A stretch of DNA of 64,000 nucleotides from the NCBI RefSeq assembly GCF_013391695.1, contig NZ_JACBGH010000001.1:1-64000 (forward strand), in the 5' to 3' direction. How positions within the stretch are numbered: position 1 is the first letter of the stretch; the number at the start of each line of letters is the position of its first letter. This document shows positions 57,601 to 64,000 of this stretch, in pieces. Made by a program: the position numbers and the translations under genes. The notes under the pieces are model-generated. The model was not told the DNA's origin. It did no database searches and saw only the letters and a program-made list of their open reading frames with translations. This stretch comes from Thiomicrorhabdus cannonii. GTDB taxonomy: Bacteria; Pseudomonadota; Gammaproteobacteria; Thiomicrospirales; Thiomicrospiraceae.

Positions 57601-58215
57601 ATGACACAAGCCATCCCAGAAAACTACATGAAAGACGCCTCCGGGCGCCTGGTACCGACCGAGTTGGTCAGTGATATCGACAAGCAACGTAACGATCTTG
57701 TGCTGGAGATTGTCGGCCATGCGCAAGCCGTCAGCGACGCCATTGCCAAGTTCAAAGCCCAAACGGCTGGCGACATTCAGGCCTTCATCGAACTATCAGG
57801 CGAAAAATACGGCGCCAAATTGGGTGGTCAAAAAGGCAACGTCACCCTGATGAGTTTCGACGGCCGCTTCAAAGTGCTACGCGCCACCAGCGAAAAGCTG
57901 GTGTTCGACGAGCGATTGCAGGTCGCCAAGGAATTGATCGACCAATGCATCCACAAATGGGCCGAAGGCTCAAACGCCGAGATCCGCGCCCTGATCGAGC
58001 ACGCCTTTCAAACCGACAAGCAAGGCAAGATCAACACCGCGCGCATCTTCAGCCTGATGAAGCTAGACATCAAAGACCCTGACTGGGTCAAAGCGATGGA
58101 AGCCATCAAGGACAGCATTCAGGTAGCGGGTTCCAAGAGCTATATCCGCGTCTACGAGCGTGTCGGCAACAGTGAAAGATACGAGCCAATCGAACTCAAT
58201 ATCGCAGCGGTGTGA
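57601..58215 (+). CDS. DUF3164 family phage protein
   Basis: The 204-residue protein starts MTQAIPENYMKDASGRLVPT and has a coiled helical part, ELSGEKYGAKLGGQKGNVTL, and DFKVLRA-like and SYIRVYERVGNSERYEPIEL blocks. This is the pattern of DUF3164, which is found almost only in Mu-like phage early regions. Its role is unknown. A GGAG ribosome-binding site precedes the ATG. Confidence 0.85.
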   Translation: MTQAIPENYMKDASGRLVPTELVSDIDKQRNDLVLEIVGHAQAVSDAIAKFKAQTAGDIQAFIELSGEKYGAKLGGQKGNVTLMSFDGRFKVLRATSEKLVFDERLQVAKELIDQCIHKWAEGSNAEIRALIEHAFQTDKQGKINTARIFSLMKLDIKDPDWVKAMEAIKDSIQVAGSKSYIRVYERVGNSERYEPIELNIAAV

Positions 58216-58223
58216 GGTGAGTT

Positions 58224-58400
58224 ATGGATCGCATTGATTACACAGATTGGAATAAGCGAACCTACAAACCACCTACGGACATAGAGGCTACCAACAGTAA
58301 GCTTGACCCAACAAAGGTCGAACAAACAAAACGCCTGAACGAACAGAAAGAACGCATCCGCGACAAGCAAGAGCCTTGGGATGCATTGGAGGAAATATGA
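58224..58400 (+). CDS. Very small phage protein, unknown
   Basis: A 58-residue, highly charged protein (MDRIDYTDWNKRTYKPPTDI ... RIRDKQEPWDALEEI). It is preceded by GAGG and its TGA overlaps the next ATG (ATGA), which supports translation. Nothing recognisable is seen in the sequence. Confidence 0.55.
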   Translation: MDRIDYTDWNKRTYKPPTDIEATNSKLDPTKVEQTKRLNEQKERIRDKQEPWDALEEI

Positions 58401-58672
58401 CCATTAATTTTAAGACAACGGATGAAGAATTTGAGTTGATTGAGAAGATTGCTCAACGCGCAGTGGACTTAGGTCTTTATGAGCCGGAAGAACACGAAGA
58501 TGTTCTGATGGATATCACAGTTGCCCACAACAATGCCAGAAAGCTGGATTTGCAACGCCTGCTAGATGCTGATCAATTTAACTTTCTGCATGACGTGTCA
58601 GGCATTGCCAGATACCTGAACCGTGAAACAGGAAAATTAACAAACTTCTTTGTACCGCGGTTTGCAGCATAA
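58397..58672 (+). CDS. Small phage protein, unknown
   Basis: A 91-residue, mostly helical acidic protein with EEFELIEKIAQRAVDLGLYE, MDITVAHNNARKLDLQRLLD and FNFLHDVSGIARYLNR. No named family is recognised; similar small acidic genes occur before gp16 in Mu-like phages. It has GGAGG upstream and is coupled to the preceding small gene. Confidence 0.65.
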   Translation: MTINFKTTDEEFELIEKIAQRAVDLGLYEPEEHEDVLMDITVAHNNARKLDLQRLLDADQFNFLHDVSGIARYLNRETGKLTNFFVPRFAA

Positions 58673-58678
58673 CAACCC

Positions 58679-58694
58679 GGCCTGGCAACAGGCC
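58679..58694 (+). other. GNRA-loop hairpin before the GemA gene
   Basis: GGCCTG-GCAA-CAGGCC, a six-base stem closed by a GCAA tetraloop, lies just after a stop codon in a 95-base gap. No T tract follows, so it is more likely an mRNA stability or processing element than a terminator. Confidence 0.5.
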
Positions 58695-58767
58695 ATTTAA
58701 GTAAGCATCCTGGGTTTTACTGTCATTTAGCCTGGGGTGCTTTCTTAAGTGAGTAAGAGACAAAACA

Positions 58768-59199
58768 ATGAGCAGACAATCAGAACTTGCCCAAATCCAC
58801 ATCGCCAAAAAAGACCTTGGTATGGAAGACGACGCCTACCGCGCCCTGCTTCAAGCCGTGGCCGGTGTTGAATCGTCGTCCGATCTGGACTTTCACGGCC
58901 GTCATGCCGTGATTCACCGCATGAAAGAACTCGGCTGGAAGCCAAAACGTCGCAAGGTTGGCCCTGCCACTAGAGCCAAAACACGCGCCCGCCCTAAGGC
59001 GGCAATGGGCGACAAAATCCGCGCATTGTGGCTGGAACTGCACGAGCTTGGCATTGTCCGCGACAAGTCAGAAGCCGCCCTGATGGCTTACGTTAAACGC
59101 ATGACCGGTGGCAAGTTTGAAGCCCCTCAGTTCTGCGATACACCAGAAGCCATCATGATTATCGAATCCCTTAAAAAATGGAAGCAACGCGCTCAATGA
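58768..59199 (+). CDS. Mu gp16/GemA-like protein (DUF1018)
   Basis: The 143-residue protein has AQIHIAKKDLGMEDDAYRAL, the typical gp16 start, then HRMKELGWKPKRRK and WLELHELGIVRDKSEAALMA, ending with a helix (MIIESLKKWKQRA). In Mu, GemA/gp16 modulates host gene expression and DNA supercoiling. It overlaps the next ATG (ATGA). Confidence 0.9.
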   Translation: MSRQSELAQIHIAKKDLGMEDDAYRALLQAVAGVESSSDLDFHGRHAVIHRMKELGWKPKRRKVGPATRAKTRARPKAAMGDKIRALWLELHELGIVRDKSEAALMAYVKRMTGGKFEAPQFCDTPEAIMIIESLKKWKQRAQ

Positions 59200-59759
59200 A
59201 ACTCCGCTGTCCTCACTGCGGCCATGCCGCTGGAATCATCGAATTTGCCAATGAAGAAGCCGCCCGTCAGGCAGTGTATTTAGCGGCCGATCTGCCCAAG
59301 CCGCTCGGCAAGCTGGTCATGCGCTATATCGGCCTGTTCAGACCAGCCGAACGCCACTTGCGCTGGGACAGAGTGCTCAAGCTGATGCAAGAACTCAAAA
59401 CCGACATCGATGCCGGACGCATAGAGCGCCACAGCCGCATCTGGCCAGCACCGGAAGCCGCTTGGGTAATGGCACTCAATGCCATGTTGGAAAAGGCCGA
59501 CAACGGCACACTCACCCTGCCGCTCAAGAGTCACGGCTATCTGTACGAGATTATCAGCTCTGAGCAAAACAGCATTGAAACGCGTGAAGAGCAAAAGCAG
59601 GAAGAAAAGCGCCAACAGGCACAGCACAGAACGCCTAAAGAAGTCGAACAACCCAGAACAACAGACGATTTAAACGCCGGTGAAATGGCCCTTAAATCCG
59701 CTTTTGAAACCCTTCGAGTACGCCGAAGAAACGGAGGAAACAATGAGCAAGCAGATTGA
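59196..59759 (+). CDS. Phage protein with N-terminal zinc ribbon, unknown
   Basis: The 187-residue protein begins MKLRCPHCGHAAGIIEF, a single CxxC zinc-binding-like knuckle. A helical middle follows (YIGLFRPAERHLRWDRVLKL), and then a charged, disordered-looking tail rich in Glu, Gln and Arg (REEQKQEEKRQQAQ). No named function is known to me, though similar proteins sit between gp16 and Mor in Mu-like phages. It overlaps the Mor gene by 17 bases. Confidence 0.7.
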   Translation: MKLRCPHCGHAAGIIEFANEEAARQAVYLAADLPKPLGKLVMRYIGLFRPAERHLRWDRVLKLMQELKTDIDAGRIERHSRIWPAPEAAWVMALNAMLEKADNGTLTLPLKSHGYLYEIISSEQNSIETREEQKQEEKRQQAQHRTPKEVEQPRTTDDLNAGEMALKSAFETLRVRRRNGGNNEQAD

Positions 59760-60183
59760 TACCAGCGACCAGCAGAATGATCTGTTCGGAGGACAAGTGG
59801 ATGCGCCCATCGCGCAGGTATTTGAACAATACCAAAAGCTCGACAGCCTCGCAGACTGCCCCAACCAGAAGTGGCCAGAACGTCTGGCGGAGTTCCATGA
59901 CGTCATCGAGCATTACTTTAAAGAGGTTTTGAAGCAAGACAAAGACGTTGCGCATAAACACGCCGACGGCGTCACCACCATGATAGCCAAACACTTCGGC
60001 GGCCGCCCGTTCTATATGCCAAAAGGCAAATCGCTTGATCGTTCACTGCGCGACCAACAGATTTTCAAGCGTTTCACCGGCCATAACCAGGACAAACTGG
60101 CCGAAGAATATGACCTGAGTGTCGCCCAGATTTACGCCATTGTGGCAAGACAACATCAACTTAGACAAAGAAAACTCTTTTAG
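59743..60183 (+). CDS. mor: Mor-type middle transcription activator
   Basis: Mor activates the Mu middle promoter together with the host RNA polymerase. The 146-residue protein ends in the family core GRPFYMPKGKSLDRSLRDQQ, then FTGHNQDKLAEEYDLSVAQI and YAIVARQHQLRQ, the beta strand plus helix-turn-helix of the Mor/C family. The N-terminus is an acidic dimerisation part. A GGAGG site lies before the ATG. It precedes the RecA-like ATPase gene by eight bases. Confidence 0.92.
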   Translation: MSKQIDTSDQQNDLFGGQVDAPIAQVFEQYQKLDSLADCPNQKWPERLAEFHDVIEHYFKEVLKQDKDVAHKHADGVTTMIAKHFGGRPFYMPKGKSLDRSLRDQQIFKRFTGHNQDKLAEEYDLSVAQIYAIVARQHQLRQRKLF

Positions 60184-60191
60184 GACAAACC

Positions 60192-61079
60192 ATGTTTGAT
60201 TTTTTAGACCCACTGACAACAAACGACTTTGATCAAAAGACCGAATTCCTTATCGATGGCTTTTTGGCCAAGCACCTTATCACGCTGGTTTATGCCGATG
60301 GCGGCATGGGTAAAAGCTGGTTGGCAATGGCCATCGCCAAACTGGCCAGCGATCAAGGTATGGATAGCGTATACCTGGATTACGATAACCCGATGAACGT
60401 ATTGAAAGAGCGCGGCGTTGAGCAAAAACTGATTCAGGCATGCCCAACCCTGCACTATTCTCACCGTTCCAAAACCAAGCTACAGCCTTTTGAAATGCTG
60501 TGCGCCATCGAGGAGCAGGCCGTCGGCGGTCGTTTCTGCAATACGCTGTTTGTGATTGACAGCTTGCGTGACTTTGGCGACGTCAACAACGACGCCAGAG
60601 CCATGCTACTGGGCGAAAAACTCAAAAACATCCGTGAAGCTGGCGCGACCATTTTAGTGCTGCACCACTCCAACAAGGATGGCAAAAACTATCAGGGCAG
60701 CAACAATATCCGCAATTCCGTCGACAACATGTACCAATTGCAAAAGATTGAATCGCCACAAGGTGAAATCCGCTGGTTACTGACCGTCAAGAAAGAGCGT
60801 GCCGCGATTGTGGACACCGCGCTATTGATCAGGATTGACGACCTATCCATGATGCCGGTTGACCTGCAAGCCGCCAAAACCAGCCCTGAAGACCAGGCAT
60901 TCATCGCCGATGTAAAGTCAGCCATCGCCAAACAGCCAGGTATAAATAAGACTGAACTGCTCGAAGCCTGCGGGTTTAAAAAAGACGATAAAACGGCACG
61001 CGATAAACTGGATCAGTTCGATGAAATCCACTGGGTGTCGCAAAAGGTGAAAGGAAGTTATACATACAATTTGGCCTAA
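60192..61079 (+). CDS. RecA-like ATPase of the AAA_25/RepA type
   Basis: The 295-residue protein has Walker A TLVYADGGMGKSWLAMAIAK at about residues 32-50 and Walker B CNTLFVIDSLRDFGD. ATILVLHHSNKDGKNYQGSN follows and resembles the RepA/DnaB hexameric ATPase core. The C-terminal 70 residues (INKTELLEACGFKKDDKTAR) look like a winged helix that could bind DNA. Mu itself has no counterpart between Mor and the lysis genes, so this is an accessory function of this phage. A DNA-processing role is likely; helicase, partition or anti-defence roles cannot be told apart. Confidence 0.75.
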   Translation: MFDFLDPLTTNDFDQKTEFLIDGFLAKHLITLVYADGGMGKSWLAMAIAKLASDQGMDSVYLDYDNPMNVLKERGVEQKLIQACPTLHYSHRSKTKLQPFEMLCAIEEQAVGGRFCNTLFVIDSLRDFGDVNNDARAMLLGEKLKNIREAGATILVLHHSNKDGKNYQGSNNIRNSVDNMYQLQKIESPQGEIRWLLTVKKERAAIVDTALLIRIDDLSMMPVDLQAAKTSPEDQAFIADVKSAIAKQPGINKTELLEACGFKKDDKTARDKLDQFDEIHWVSQKVKGSYTYNLA

Positions 61080-61140
61080 CGCCTGCCATAAAAGCGAATC
61101 ATATCTTGGTCTTTTTGACCATAAAAATCGTGGTGATAAC

Positions 61141-61163
61141 GGGCCTTTAATAGGCCCTTTTTT
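61141..61163 (+). terminator. Rho-independent terminator at the early operon end
   Basis: GGGCCT and AGGCCC pair across a five-base loop and are followed by six T residues, 61 bases after the ATPase gene. It should separate the early/middle operon from the later genes. Confidence 0.9.
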
Positions 61164-61283
61164 GTGCAAACTATCTACTTGTCAATGTTTGATTTTTGAA
61201 AAACAAATATTTTCATTCGCTACAGAACAAATTAAATTTGGAAACGCACTTTAGTAATGGCAAACACATAAAAAGAGCGCTAA

Positions 61284-61493
61284 ATGATGAGTAACCGTAA
61301 TACCACCATTACATTGAATCACCGCCCAGTTGACCTGATCGATGATATTAAAAATATCAAAACGCTATTTGCCGAACTGCTTTGTCACGACAATCCAGCA
61401 GAAGTGATGGGTACCGATACCGGCGTCAAAAGTGCCGGAAAGCTTATGCTATTGCTTAATGACTTGGAAGATCAAACACGCAATCAGATATAA
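61284..61493 (+). CDS. Small phage protein, unknown
   Basis: A 69-residue protein (from the ATG at 61284; a second ATG follows at once) with ITLNHRPVDLIDDIKNIKTL and a helical end, KLMLLLNDLEDQTRNQ. No family is recognised. It stands alone between the early terminator and an inverted repeat, so it could be a small regulator or lysis-related gene. Confidence 0.55.
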   Translation: MMSNRNTTITLNHRPVDLIDDIKNIKTLFAELLCHDNPAEVMGTDTGVKSAGKLMLLLNDLEDQTRNQI

Positions 61494-61505
61494 AGTTAAC
61501 AATCA

Positions 61506-61554
61506 TTACAACTGCTACAACCGCCATGAATAACGGGAGTTGTAGCGGTTGTAA
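61506..61554. promoter_or_regulatory. Inverted repeat upstream of the lysis genes
   Basis: TTACAACTGCTACAAC (61506-61521) and GTTGTAGCGGTTGTAA (61539-61554) are inverted with one mismatch around a 17-base spacer. Each arm holds two ACAAC (or GTTGT) words. It lies about 90 bases before the DUF5675 gene and could be a binding site for the Mor/C-type activator. The long spacer also allows a stem-loop. Confidence 0.5.
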
Positions 61555-61643
61555 GACTTGTTTAATCAATCACTCAACCCATCCTAAAAACTTATCAACC
61601 GCTTGATATCCAGCCATTTTCGCAACGCTCTATCCTAGAGCGT

Positions 61644-62078
61644 ATGAAAACACCGCTACTTACCTTACAGCTACACAGATCAGATGGTACCGACCAGGGC
61701 ACGCCAGGTGTCCTTTCGCATCTTGGCCAAAAGGTCTGTTACATGATGGAGCTGCCTGATCGGGATAATCGTCCCAACCTTGGGCGCATCCCTCCTGGGC
61801 GCTATTTGGTCAGGTATCTTCCTCGCTCTGCATCTGGCAAGTACCGCGATGTGTACCACGTCACCAATGTCCCAGACCGCGCCGGCATTTTGAGCCATCC
61901 GGGTAATGTCGCCGGTGACAAGCTCAAAGGCTATCGCACAGATTCATGGGGATGCCTATTGCCGGCATTACGCCTCGGCAGGCTCTATGGACAAGTGGCA
62001 GGACTGGCCAGCCGCGCCGCCCTGCGCCGCATTCACGAAATAACGCAACGAAACGATTTTTACTTGGAGGTTTACTGA
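61644..62078 (+). CDS. DUF5675 family phage protein
   Basis: The 144-residue protein starts MKTPLLTLQLHRSDGTDQGT and has TPGVLSHLGQKVCYMMELPD, GRIPPGRYLVRYLPRSASGK and YRTDSWGCLLPALRLGRLYG, features of the DUF5675 family found beside phage lysis genes. The conserved His and Cys could belong to a peptidase-like active site, but activity is not established. It overlaps the holin-like gene by one base. Confidence 0.8.
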   Translation: MKTPLLTLQLHRSDGTDQGTPGVLSHLGQKVCYMMELPDRDNRPNLGRIPPGRYLVRYLPRSASGKYRDVYHVTNVPDRAGILSHPGNVAGDKLKGYRTDSWGCLLPALRLGRLYGQVAGLASRAALRRIHEITQRNDFYLEVY

Positions 62079-62635
62079 TGGACATTGGAACGCTTTTAAC
62101 CGGCATCGGTTCTGCGGCATCCGGCGGCCTGATCGGTTTATTCGGCACCGGCATCAAGATGTGGGCGGAACATAAATCCGAAGAGGCCAAGCGCACATTT
62201 GAATTGGCGATGCGCGAGGCTGATCGCAAAGAGATGCAGCTGGAGCATGACCTCAAGATGAAAGAGGTGGAAGCCATGGCCAACCGCGACATCGCCGTGG
62301 CTCAACAGAACCGTCTGGCAACCGAAGCCAGTGCCGCATCAGAAGTGGAAAAAGCGGAAATCAACCTCAGACAAACAAGCTACACCATGGACAAAGCCAC
62401 CTATGGCGGTGGGTTTGTGGATGCCATTCGCGGCCTGATGCGCCCTACCTTAACCGTCTACTTTGCCGTTCTGATGGCGTTGATCGCCTGGCAGTTGATG
62501 AAGCTTAATGGCGGCCACTGGGTCAATCCAACCGATGCGCAAATGATGCTAAGAGACACTGTCAATGCGTGCATCTTTTTGACCACTACAGCCGTCACAT
62601 GGTGGTTCGGTTCACGTCCTATCAAGAGAGGGTAA
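62078..62635 (+). CDS. Holin-like membrane protein
   Basis: The 185-residue protein begins with a hydrophobic Gly-rich segment (GTLLTGIGSAASGGLIGLFG). A long charged coiled coil follows (READRKEMQLEHDLKMKEVE), and then two C-terminal membrane segments (TLTVYFAVLMALIAWQLM and ACIFLTTTAVTWWFG). This is the layout of the three-transmembrane holins of Mu-like and other phages. Position after a lysis-type gene supports it. An AGG-rich site lies before the ATG. Confidence 0.75.
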   Translation: MDIGTLLTGIGSAASGGLIGLFGTGIKMWAEHKSEEAKRTFELAMREADRKEMQLEHDLKMKEVEAMANRDIAVAQQNRLATEASAASEVEKAEINLRQTSYTMDKATYGGGFVDAIRGLMRPTLTVYFAVLMALIAWQLMKLNGGHWVNPTDAQMMLRDTVNACIFLTTTAVTWWFGSRPIKRG

Positions 62636-62637
62636 GC

Positions 62638-63021
62638 ATGTCAGTGGATTATGAGTTCTGGAAGTTCTGGATGGCCGTGGCCAACTTTATCGGCACGGTC
62701 ATTTTGGCGGCTTACATCTTTGTTACCAGCCGTTCGCGTGTCAATACCGAGCGCATCGACAAGCTGGAAAAGCATACGGATGACCGTATCGATAGGCTTG
62801 AGCAGCACGTTCACCAGCACATCGGCGATCACGACAAACGCCTGGAACGTGTTGAAGAGCGCAATAAACACATGCCTACGCATGAAGACCTCAAACAGGT
62901 GCATGAAAAGATCAATCGCGTATCGGATGGCGTCAGTGCCATCGATGGCAGGCTGAGCGGCATGGATAAAAACCTGACCATGATTCAAGAATTTCTGATG
63001 AACGAGGGAAAGAAACGATGA
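62638..63021 (+). CDS. DUF2730 family phage protein (Mu gp25-like)
   Basis: The 127-residue protein has one N-terminal membrane segment (residues about 10-30, AVANFIGTVILAAYIFVTSR). A long coiled coil follows (ERIDKLEKHTDDRIDRLEQH, and later HEKINRVSDGVSAIDGRLSG). This matches the DUF2730 family and the gp25-like genes of Mu phages. Some relatives act as accessory lysis proteins (spanin-like). Its end overlaps the next gene by four bases. Confidence 0.8.
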   Translation: MSVDYEFWKFWMAVANFIGTVILAAYIFVTSRSRVNTERIDKLEKHTDDRIDRLEQHVHQHIGDHDKRLERVEERNKHMPTHEDLKQVHEKINRVSDGVSAIDGRLSGMDKNLTMIQEFLMNEGKKR

Positions 63022-63308
63022 ACTTCAAAGACCATGTGATTGAGCACTGCCGCCGTCTGATGCTGGAGCAGCTCGAGCAGGAAAACGACTACGCCCAGAA
63101 CCATTTGATGATCAAGCAGAGCCTGTTTATGGCAGGTCAGACGCTGTCTTTCGATAAGGTACTGGCAGAACTGCACTGGTTGCAGGAACAAGGCTTGGTA
63201 ACGCTGGACAGCTTTGGCGGATTTACCGTGGCCAAGCTAACCCATCGCGGACTGGACGTCGCCACGGGTGCATCGCAAATGCCAGGCATTGCACGGAAGT
63301 CGCTATGA
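63018..63308 (+). CDS. VpaChn25_0724-like phage protein (gp26-like)
   Basis: The 96-residue protein has a winged-helix look: MLEQLEQENDYAQNHLMIKQ, FDKVLAELHWLQEQGLVTLD and FTVAKLTHRGLDVATGASQM. Proteins with this ending (LTxRGLDVAxG) occur in Mu-like phages just before the DUF3486/gp27 gene. The function is unknown. It overlaps the neighbours by four bases at each side. Confidence 0.8.
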   Translation: MNFKDHVIEHCRRLMLEQLEQENDYAQNHLMIKQSLFMAGQTLSFDKVLAELHWLQEQGLVTLDSFGGFTVAKLTHRGLDVATGASQMPGIARKSL

Positions 63309-63502
63309 GCAAGGCGCGGCAACGCAGGCTCAGTTTGCATCAACGCAACACGATGCTGTACGAGCTTAGAAAGTGGTCTAGGGAATGGGATAGAGAGCAG
63401 CAGTTAAAAGTGAAAAAACGATTCATAAAGCGGCTCATTACGTCATCTTTCGTCTTGGCTCTAGTAGCTATGTTTATTCATAAATTCATCTTCGCAGGTT
63501 AA
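63305..63502 (+). CDS. Small phage membrane protein, unknown
   Basis: A 65-residue protein with a strongly basic N-terminus (SKARQRRLSLHQRNTMLYEL) and one C-terminal membrane helix (SSFVLALVAMFIHKFIFAG). It could be a small lysis or regulatory peptide. It overlaps the previous gene and ends three bases before the DUF3486 gene, so it is read with them. Confidence 0.6.
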   Translation: MSKARQRRLSLHQRNTMLYELRKWSREWDREQQLKVKKRFIKRLITSSFVLALVAMFIHKFIFAG

Positions 63503-63505
63503 ATC

Positions 63506-64000
63506 ATGGGACGCGCATCATCGGTAGAACAAATTCCACCCGACATCCTTGAGCAGCTGCAGGCATTGCTGAGAGACCCCCGCGTTTCTCAGCTGGATGC
63601 CACCGCCAAAATCAACAAGGTGCTGGAAGAGCAAGGACATGAAACCGTCTCCAAGAGCGCGGTGAACCGTTATGCCCAAAAAATGGCGCGAGTCGGTCAA
63701 AAACTGCAGGAGGCGCGTGAAGTATCAAGGATGTTCATTGACCGTTTCGGCGAAGACCAAACCGGTGAGGTGGGCAAGTTGGTCAACGAGATGATCCGCA
63801 CCCTGGTATTCGACATTACTCTCAAAATGCAGGGCGAAACCATTGATCCAGACATGGCGCCTGAACTGGCCAAGATGGTCAAGAACCTGTCAGAATCCAT
63901 GCACAAGTTGGAACAGGCTGCCGCCACCAACACCAAACGCGAGCAGGAGATCAAACGACTGGCCGCACAACAGGCCGCCGATGCCGCCGCCAAATCCATG
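63506..64000 (+). CDS. DUF3486 family protein (Mu gp27-like), partial
   Basis: The first 165 residues are visible before the window ends in frame. MGRASSVEQIPPDILEQLQA, ATAKINKVLEEQGHETVSKS and AVNRYAQKMARVGQKLQEAR form a helix-turn-helix-like part and a coiled coil. That is the DUF3486 family, Mu gp27, which pairs with gp28 (terminase large subunit) as the small terminase-type subunit in head filling. The gene starts three bases after the preceding small gene. Confidence 0.9.
   Translation, partial: MGRASSVEQIPPDILEQLQALLRDPRVSQLDATAKINKVLEEQGHETVSKSAVNRYAQKMARVGQKLQEAREVSRMFIDRFGEDQTGEVGKLVNEMIRTLVFDITLKMQGETIDPDMAPELAKMVKNLSESMHKLEQAAATNTKREQEIKRLAAQQAADAAAKSM

Larger units (their letters stand above)
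51309..64000 (+). mobile_element. Mu-like transposable prophage (left part)
   Basis: Gene order follows Mu: leftward repressor, Ner-like protein, transposase A, ATPase B, DUF3164, GemA/gp16, Mor, lysis genes, gp25/gp26/gp27-like. The left end is placed between 51300 and about 51400; TGTAGAGAG at 51309, immediately after comEC sequence, is the best TG-type end. Repeated binding-site-like words follow at 51411-51457. The element runs off the window inside the gp27-like gene; head, tail and right-end genes are not visible. No gam or kil homologue was recognised. Confidence 0.9.

Noticed and set aside
58676-58694. CCCGGCCTGG in the prophage as a 16-mer copy
   Set aside because: Only the ACCCGGCCTG half matches, and it is explained by the GGCCTG-GCAA-CAGGCC hairpin.

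Overview
The window reads as a chromosomal segment of a gammaproteobacterium interrupted at its right-hand end by a Mu-like transposable prophage. The lineage call rests on gene order: mutL-miaA-hfq-hflX-hflK-hflC-(DUF2065)-hisZ-purA, rnfABCDGE-nth and comEC-lpxK-UPF0434-kdsB are classic gammaproteobacterial neighbourhoods. A sulfur-oxidising Thiomicrospira/Hydrogenovibrio-like relative is my guess, not something the sequence proves.

Layout. 1-178: right end of an IS3-family element. 212-10189 (minus strand): translation/RNA/membrane-protease cluster purA, hisZ, DUF2065, hflC, hflK, hflX, hfq, miaA, mutL. 10405-14217: mrp (Fe-S carrier), a STAS protein and metG. 14404-21795: Rnf electron-transfer complex, nth and two small genes. 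21813-26871 (minus): chemoreceptor, response regulator fused to a PP2C phosphatase, and a CHASE-PAS-PAS histidine kinase. 27016-34627: bcp, dbpA, glnS, sdaA, an unknown protein and a PAS-PAS-GGDEF protein. 34820-48223: a cobalamin salvage island. It has a B12 riboswitch, a BtuB-like receptor, cobQ, two BtuF-like proteins, a globin-coupled diguanylate cyclase, cobO, a PP-loop ATPase, the CobD/CobC-type decarboxylase and cbiB, and a convergent cobU-cobT-cobC-cobS arm. 48226-51308 (minus): kdsB, UPF0434, lpxK and the 3' end of comEC. About 51309-64000: left part of a Mu-like prophage. It has a repressor, an operator region, Ner, transposase A, target-selection ATPase B, early genes including DUF3164 and GemA/gp16, Mor, a RecA-like ATPase, then the start of the lysis and head genes (DUF5675, holin-like, DUF2730, gp26-like, DUF3486). 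The right end lies outside the window.

Two interspersed repeat families stand out. A 16-base word, ACTCAACAGGCCGGGT, occurs in exact or near-exact form about 16 times in the host part, in intergenic DNA and inside genes, where it mostly encodes T-Q/E-Q-A-G. No copy was seen in the prophage. It has the look of a DNA uptake signal, and the prophage happens to cut comEC, the gene for the competence DNA channel. A second family, built from CACGAAG/CACAGAG units, forms large intergenic inverted repeats at four places and a half copy inside cobQ.

No tRNA, rRNA or CRISPR array was recognised. Functional calls rest on family motifs read by eye; no database search was possible.
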